Shown one piece after another: positions 59,907 to 64,000 of a DNA stretch of 64,000 bases. Numbering within the stretch: position 1 is the first letter of the stretch; each line of letters begins with the position of its first letter. The stretch covers positions 285,962 through 349,961 of the forward strand of contig NZ_JAHVJA010000004.1 in assembly GCF_019801465.1 (NCBI RefSeq). Reading direction: 5' to 3'. This stretch comes from Leisingera daeponensis. Its GTDB lineage: Bacteria > Pseudomonadota > Alphaproteobacteria > Rhodobacterales > Rhodobacteraceae. A program made the translations under genes and the position numbers. The notes beneath the pieces are model-generated. The model saw only the letters and a list, made by a program, of their open reading frames with translations, was not told the origin of the DNA and made no database searches.

Positions 59907-61064
59907 TCAGCCCTTCATGCCATCCCAGAAGCTTTTCACCGAAGAGAAGAAGCTGCGGGATTCGGGGTTAGTGTTTTCCTCGGAGATGTCCTCAAACTCG
60001 CGCAGAAGCTCTTTCTGACGGGCTGTGAGGTTCATCGGCGTTTCCACCGCCAGTTCAATGAACATGTCGCCGGTGGCGCCGCCGCGCAGCGCCGGCATGC
60101 CCTTGCCGCGCAGACGCATCTGGCGGCCGGACTGGCTGCCCTCGGGGATCTGCACCCGGCCGCGGCCGCCGTCGATGGTCGGCACCTCGATCGAGCCGCC
60201 AAGCGCTGCCTTGGCCATGCTGACCGGCACCCGGCAATAGAGGTTGTTGCCGTCGCGCTCGAACAGCTTGTGCGGGGCCACCTCGACGAAGATGTAGAGA
60301 TCGCCCGGCGGGCCGCCGCGCAGGCCGGCTTCGCCTTCGCCGGCCAGGCGGATGCGGGTTCCGGTTTCCACGCCTGCCGGGATGTTCACCGACAGCGAGC
60401 GGTCCTTTTCCACCCGGCCGTGGCCGTGGCAGGATTTGCAGGGGTTCTTGATGATCTGGCCCAGGCCAGAGCAGGTCGGGCAGGTGCGTTCGACAGTGAA
60501 GAAACCCTGCTGCGCGCGGACCTTGCCCATGCCGGAACAGGTCGGGCAGGTGGTGGGTTCCACGCCGCCTTCGGCGCCGGTGCCGTCACAGGAGGTGCAG
60601 GAGACAGAGGCCGGAACCTTGATGGTCTTGTGCAGGCCGCCAAAAGCCTCCTCCAGAGAGACGCGCAGGTTGTAGCGCAGGTCGGCGCCGCGGGAGGCCC
60701 GCTGGCGCCCGCCGGCGCCGCCGCGCTGGCCGCCCATGAAATCGCCGAACAGGTCGTCGAAAACGTCGGAGAAGGCGGAAGAGAAATCGCCGCCGCCGAA
60801 GCCCTGGCTGCCGCCGCGCTGGCCGCCGCCCATGCCGTTTTCAAAGGCGGCATGGCCAAAGCGGTCATAGGCCGCCTTTTTGTCGGCGTCCTTCAGGACG
60901 TCATAAGCCTCGTTGGCTTCCTTGAACTGCGCCTCGGCGTCCGGATTGTCTTTGTTCCGGTCGGGGTGCAATTCCTTGGCTTTCTTGCGGAAGCCTTTTT
61001 TGATTTCGTCTGCGCTGGCGCCTTTGGCCACGCCCAGAACGTCGTAATAGTCGCGTTTTGACAT
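59907..61064 (-). CDS. dnaJ: Chaperone DnaJ
   Basis: 385 residues with the full type I architecture. The J-domain has the HPD motif ([17 protein letters not shown]), a Gly-rich linker rich in GGG follows, and four CxxCxGxG zinc repeats are visible ([32 protein letters not shown]). The C-terminal substrate-binding domain completes it. It is a co-chaperone of DnaK. It follows dnaK after 77 bases, separated by an 11-bp perfect hairpin. Confidence 0.98.
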   Translation of the reverse strand: MSKRDYYDVLGVAKGASADEIKKGFRKKAKELHPDRNKDNPDAEAQFKEANEAYDVLKDADKKAAYDRFGHAAFENGMGGGQRGGSQGFGGGDFSSAFSDVFDDLFGDFMGGQRGGAGGRQRASRGADLRYNLRVSLEEAFGGLHKTIKVPASVSCTSCDGTGAEGGVEPTTCPTCSGMGKVRAQQGFFTVERTCPTCSGLGQIIKNPCKSCHGHGRVEKDRSLSVNIPAGVETGTRIRLAGEGEAGLRGGPPGDLYIFVEVAPHKLFERDGNNLYCRVPVSMAKAALGGSIEVPTIDGGRGRVQIPEGSQSGRQMRLRGKGMPALRGGATGDMFIELAVETPMNLTARQKELLREFEDISEENTNPESRSFFSSVKSFWDGMKG

Positions 61065-61092
61065 CGGTTACCCCATCTGCCTCAACGAAAAT

Positions 61093-61118
61093 GGGCCGGT
61101 CCGGGGTCGGACCGGCCC
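61093..61118 (-). terminator. Intercistronic hairpin between dnaK and dnaJ
   Basis: GGGCCGGTCCG and CGGACCGGCCC (11 perfect pairs) enclose a 4-base loop, 24 bases after the dnaK stop on the minus strand. ATTTTC follows, so it may be a partial terminator that leaves dnaJ less expressed than dnaK, or an mRNA 3' stabiliser. Confidence 0.6.
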
Positions 61119-61141
61119 GCCTTGGCCTGAGCGGTCAGGCG

Positions 61142-63064
61142 TTAGCGCTTGTCGTCGTCCAGGTCTTCGAATTCGGCGTCAACGATGTCGTCGTCACCGG
61201 GGCCTGCGGATGCATCAGCGGCTGCCGGTTCTTCGTCGCCGCCTTCCTCAGCTTGCGCCTTGTAGATCGCCTCGCCCAGTTTCATCGCGGCTTCGGTCAC
61301 GTTCTGGATGCCGGATTTGATTTTCTCGGCGGTCGATTTCTCGTTCTCCAGATCGTCCTTCAGCGCAGCCACGGCCAGCTCGATCACCTCGATGGTGGAC
61401 GGGTCGACCTTGTCGCCATGCTCCTCGACCGATTTCTCGGTGGAGTGGATCAGCGATTCGGCCTGGTTCTTGGCTTCGATCAGCTCGCGGCGTTCCTTGT
61501 CCGCCTCGGCGTTTTCCTCGGCGTCCTTGACCATCTTTTCGATGTCCTCGTCGGACAGACCGCCGGAGGCCTGGATAGTGATCTGCTGTTCCTTGCCGGT
61601 CGCCTTGTCCTTGGCGCCGACCGACACGATGCCGTTGGCGTCAATGTCGAAGGTCACTTCGATCTGCGGCATGCCGCGCGGTGCCGGCGGGATTTCCTCG
61701 AGGTTGAACTGGCCGAGCATCTTGTTGTCGGCAGCCATTTCACGCTCACCCTGGAACACGCGGATGGTCACGGCGTTCTGGTTGTCTTCCGCGGTCGAGA
61801 ACACCTGCGACTTCTTGGTCGGGATGGTGGTGTTGCGGTCGATCAGGCGGGTGAAGACACCGCCCAGAGTCTCGATGCCGAGCGACAGCGGGGTCACGTC
61901 GAGCAGCACCACGTCCTTGACGTCGCCCTGCAGAACCCCGGCCTGGATGGCGGCGCCCATGGCAACCACTTCATCCGGGTTCACGCCCTTGTGCGGCTCC
62001 TTGCCGAAGAACTTGGTCACCTCTTCGATGACTTTCGGCATCCGGGTCATACCGCCGACCAGAACCACTTCGTCGATGTCGGAGGCGGAGAGGCCTGCGT
62101 CCTTGAGGGCCGCCTTGCAGGGGTCCATCGAGCGCTTGATCAGGTCGGAGACCAGGCTTTCCAGCTTGGCACGGGTCAGCTTCATCACCAGGTGCAGCGG
62201 CTGGCCCGAGGACGGGTCCATCGAGATGAACGGCTGGTTGATCTCGGTCTGCGAGGTGGAGGACAGTTCGATCTTGGCCTTTTCAGCGGCTTCTTTCAGG
62301 CGCTGCAGGGCCATCTTGTCTTTGGACAGATCGACGCCATTTTCCTTTTTGAACTCATCCGCCAGGTAGTTGACGATGCGCATGTCGAAGTCTTCGCCGC
62401 CCAGGAAGGTGTCGCCGTTGGTCGACTTCACTTCGAACAGGCCGTCGTCGATTTCCAGGATGGTGACGTCGAAGGTGCCGCCGCCGAGGTCATATACGGC
62501 GATGGTCTGGGTGTTTTCCTTGTCGAGACCATAGGCCAGCGCAGCCGCGGTCGGCTCGTTGATGATGCGCAGCACTTCGAGGCCCGCGATCTTGCCGGCG
62601 TCCTTGGTGGCCTGACGCTGGGCGTCGTTGAAGTAGGCGGGCACGGTGATAACCGCCTGGGTGACTTCCTCGCCCAGGTAGGATTCCGCGGTTTCCTTCA
62701 TCTTGCCCAGGGTGAAGGCGGAGATCTGCGACGGGGAGTATTTCTCGCCCTTGGCTTCGACCCATGCGTCGCCGTTGCCGCCGTTCACGATGGAGAACGG
62801 CACCATTTTCTTGTCCTTGGCGACGGCAGCGTCGTCGAACCGGCGGCCGATCAGGCGCTTGACGCCGAAGATGGTGTTGTCGGGGTTGGTCACGGCCTGG
62901 CGTTTGGCGGGCTGGCCGACCAGGCGCTCGTCGTCGGTGAAGGCCACGATCGACGGGGTGGTGCGCGCGCCCTCGGCGTTTTCGATCACGCGGGGCTGCG
63001 AGCCGTCCATGATGGCCACGCAGGAGTTGGTGGTACCCAGGTCGATGCCGATAACTTTGCTCAT
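61142..63064 (-). CDS. dnaK: Chaperone DnaK (Hsp70)
   Basis: 640 residues, complete. The ATPase domain begins [20 protein letters not shown] and contains the signature [16 protein letters not shown] and [16 protein letters not shown]; the linker [17 protein letters not shown] precedes the substrate domain, and the tail [18 protein letters not shown] is the usual acidic end. It folds nascent and stressed proteins with DnaJ and GrpE (not in window). A heat-shock-type promoter lies about 100 bases upstream. Confidence 0.99.
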   Translation of the reverse strand: MSKVIGIDLGTTNSCVAIMDGSQPRVIENAEGARTTPSIVAFTDDERLVGQPAKRQAVTNPDNTIFGVKRLIGRRFDDAAVAKDKKMVPFSIVNGGNGDAWVEAKGEKYSPSQISAFTLGKMKETAESYLGEEVTQAVITVPAYFNDAQRQATKDAGKIAGLEVLRIINEPTAAALAYGLDKENTQTIAVYDLGGGTFDVTILEIDDGLFEVKSTNGDTFLGGEDFDMRIVNYLADEFKKENGVDLSKDKMALQRLKEAAEKAKIELSSTSQTEINQPFISMDPSSGQPLHLVMKLTRAKLESLVSDLIKRSMDPCKAALKDAGLSASDIDEVVLVGGMTRMPKVIEEVTKFFGKEPHKGVNPDEVVAMGAAIQAGVLQGDVKDVVLLDVTPLSLGIETLGGVFTRLIDRNTTIPTKKSQVFSTAEDNQNAVTIRVFQGEREMAADNKMLGQFNLEEIPPAPRGMPQIEVTFDIDANGIVSVGAKDKATGKEQQITIQASGGLSDEDIEKMVKDAEENAEADKERRELIEAKNQAESLIHSTEKSVEEHGDKVDPSTIEVIELAVAALKDDLENEKSTAEKIKSGIQNVTEAAMKLGEAIYKAQAEEGGDEEPAAADASAGPGDDDIVDAEFEDLDDDKR

Positions 63065-63174
63065 GTTTCGATCCCTTATTACTACTCAAGGCGATTGCCC
63101 GAGGCCTGAACCCGTTGCGGCATCCCGGCCCCGATTGATATGCGGTTTGGTCTGCACCTTGCCGCGTCCCGGCG

Positions 63175-63204
63175 TATATAGGGACGTGAAAACGGCCCTG
63201 CAAG
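63175..63204 (-). promoter_or_regulatory. Predicted RpoH (sigma32)-type promoter for dnaK
   Basis: On the minus strand CTTG (63204-63201), 18 bases, then CCTATATA (63182-63175), the pattern of alphaproteobacterial heat-shock promoters (CTTG and CYTATNT). Transcription would start near 63168, about 105 bases before the dnaK ATG. No CIRCE inverted repeat was seen. Confidence 0.7.
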
Positions 63205-63278
63205 CGCTCAGGCACGCCCGGAGGCGTGAAACAATGCGGTTTTTTGCACGGGTCGCGGTTAAAGATGGATGAACGGCA

Positions 63279-63881
63279 ATGACCCTTCTGCGGGTGCGCG
63301 GATTTGATGTACACAAAGGGTTTCTGGACCCGGCCCGGCAGGCGGCGCTGATCGAGGCGCTGCGGCCGGTGCTGAAAGCGGCGCCGCTGTTTTCGCCGAA
63401 GGTGCCGGGCGGCGGGCAGATGTCGGTTCGGATGACCTCCGCCGGACGCTTCGGCTGGTATTCCGATGCCAAGGGCTACCGCTACGCGGAGCAGCATCCT
63501 GCCGGACAGGAATGGCCTGCTATCCCCGCGGAGATTCTGGCAATCTGGGCAGAACTGACCGGGCTGGAGCGCCAGCCGGAATGCTGCCTGCTGAACTACT
63601 ATGGCGAGGGTGCGCGGATGGGGCTGCACCAGGACAAGGATGAAGCCGATTTCTCGTATCCGGTGGTCTCCATCAGCCTGGGGGATGACGGGCTGTTCCG
63701 AATCGGCAACGGGACCCGCGGCGGCAAAACGGAGTCAGTCTGGCTGGGATCGGGAGATGTGGTGGTGATGGGCGGGGAGGCGCGGCTAACCTATCACGGG
63801 GTGGACCGTATCCGGTTCAAGTCCTCGCGCCTGCTGCCTAAGGGCGGGCGGATCAATCTGACATTGCGGGTCGTGACCTAA
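63279..63881 (+). CDS. alkB: Alpha-ketoglutarate-dependent dioxygenase AlkB
   Basis: 200 residues. It reverses alkylation of DNA or RNA bases by iron- and 2-oxoglutarate-dependent oxidation. The iron ligands are HQDKDEADF (HxD) and RLTYHGVDRI (His), and the 2-oxoglutarate Arg lies in VDRIRFKSSR. LLNYYGEGARMGLHQDKDE and SISLGDDGLFRIGNGTRGGK are standard AlkB blocks. No AdaR-type regulator lies nearby. The start at 63279 has only a weak ribosome site. Confidence 0.95.
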   Translation: MTLLRVRGFDVHKGFLDPARQAALIEALRPVLKAAPLFSPKVPGGGQMSVRMTSAGRFGWYSDAKGYRYAEQHPAGQEWPAIPAEILAIWAELTGLERQPECCLLNYYGEGARMGLHQDKDEADFSYPVVSISLGDDGLFRIGNGTRGGKTESVWLGSGDVVVMGGEARLTYHGVDRIRFKSSRLLPKGGRINLTLRVVT

Positions 63882-64000
63882 CAGGCCGCAGAATTAGTCA
63901 GGCCAGCGGGACGCTGTTCTCTCTGAGGGGGGCTCTCTTGTCTCCCTTCCGGATCGGGCGGCTGGAAGCAGGCTTGTGGCCACCTCATGCAGCCTCATGC
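63882..64000. other. Window end, no feature recognised
   Basis: The final 119 bases after alkB contain no convincing reading frame, terminator or RNA structure. A gene may begin beyond the edge. Confidence 0.6.

Noticed and set aside
61058..63109. 683-codon open frame antisense to dnaK
   Set aside because: dnaK is certain on the other strand; high-GC coding DNA routinely leaves long antisense frames, and this one has no family resemblance.

Overview
The window is high-GC alphaproteobacterial chromosome, most likely from a marine Roseobacter-group member of the Rhodobacterales (Leisingera/Phaeobacter/Ruegeria-like). That placement is an inference from protein families and gene order: a hemD-type end followed by a mitofilin-like protein and HemY, a RibH2-type lumazine synthase under an FMN riboswitch, petABC for cytochrome bc1, a PetP/PetR-like regulator pair, and a GC-rich intergenic palindrome typical of this order. 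No phage, insertion sequence, CRISPR array, plasmid gene or rRNA was seen. Nearly all of it is housekeeping and metabolic chromosome with short intergenic gaps.

Layout. 1-3.2 kb: heme-linked membrane proteins and tRNA-Leu. 3.4-5.2 kb: a complex I NDUFA9-like protein and undecaprenyl-diphosphatase. 5.5-12 kb: glutamate synthase gltD and gltB with a GFA-family gene between them. 12-17 kb: mtgA, a GST, queG and a hydantoinase/oxoprolinase. 16.8-20.6 kb: msrB-msrA, DUF4202, two small-molecule exporters and an HU protein. 20.7-24 kb: an overlapping adenine deaminase-AMP nucleosidase operon. 24.1-25.8 kb: a VOC protein and a membrane protein. 25.8-31.2 kb: a probable carnitine-type CoA cluster (regulator, acyl-CoA dehydrogenase, Rdx protein, NDP-forming acyl-CoA synthetase, CaiD). 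31.4-33 kb: a methyltransferase and an epimerase. 33-37 kb: an isoprenoid operon (deacetylase-xseB-ispA-dxs). 37.2-38.4 kb: petP/petR-like regulators. 38.6-43 kb: a branched-chain aminotransferase, MgtC-like, LysR, SDR, a small membrane protein and an EamA exporter. 43.1-47 kb: malonyl-CoA synthetase, a metal-responsive CDF/MerR pair and aroC. 47.2-51.2 kb: TPP riboswitch with thiBPQ and FMN riboswitch with ribH. 51.2-55.2 kb: an ABM protein, a GST and petABC. 55.2-59.6 kb: a glyoxalase-superfamily protein, an NTF2-like protein, dapF-mtaB, tRNA-Lys and radC. 59.9-63.9 kb: dnaK-dnaJ and alkB.

Functional themes. Several units show tight coupling through ATGA overlaps: gene pairs ade/amn, msrB/msrA, dapF/mtaB, deacetylase/xseB and GFA/gltB. 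Regulation can be read directly in several places: TPP and FMN riboswitches, a MerR-type promoter with a 19-bp spacer over a dyad, a heat-shock-like promoter before dnaK, and sigma70-like promoters before both tRNAs and HU. I did not find a clearly new multi-gene system. The best leads are the carnitine-like CoA cluster with its embedded thioredoxin-like Rdx gene, the adenine salvage pair, the GFA gene embedded between gltD and gltB, and an intergenic palindrome family that in one case places the queG start codon at its edge and in another doubles as a bidirectional terminator.
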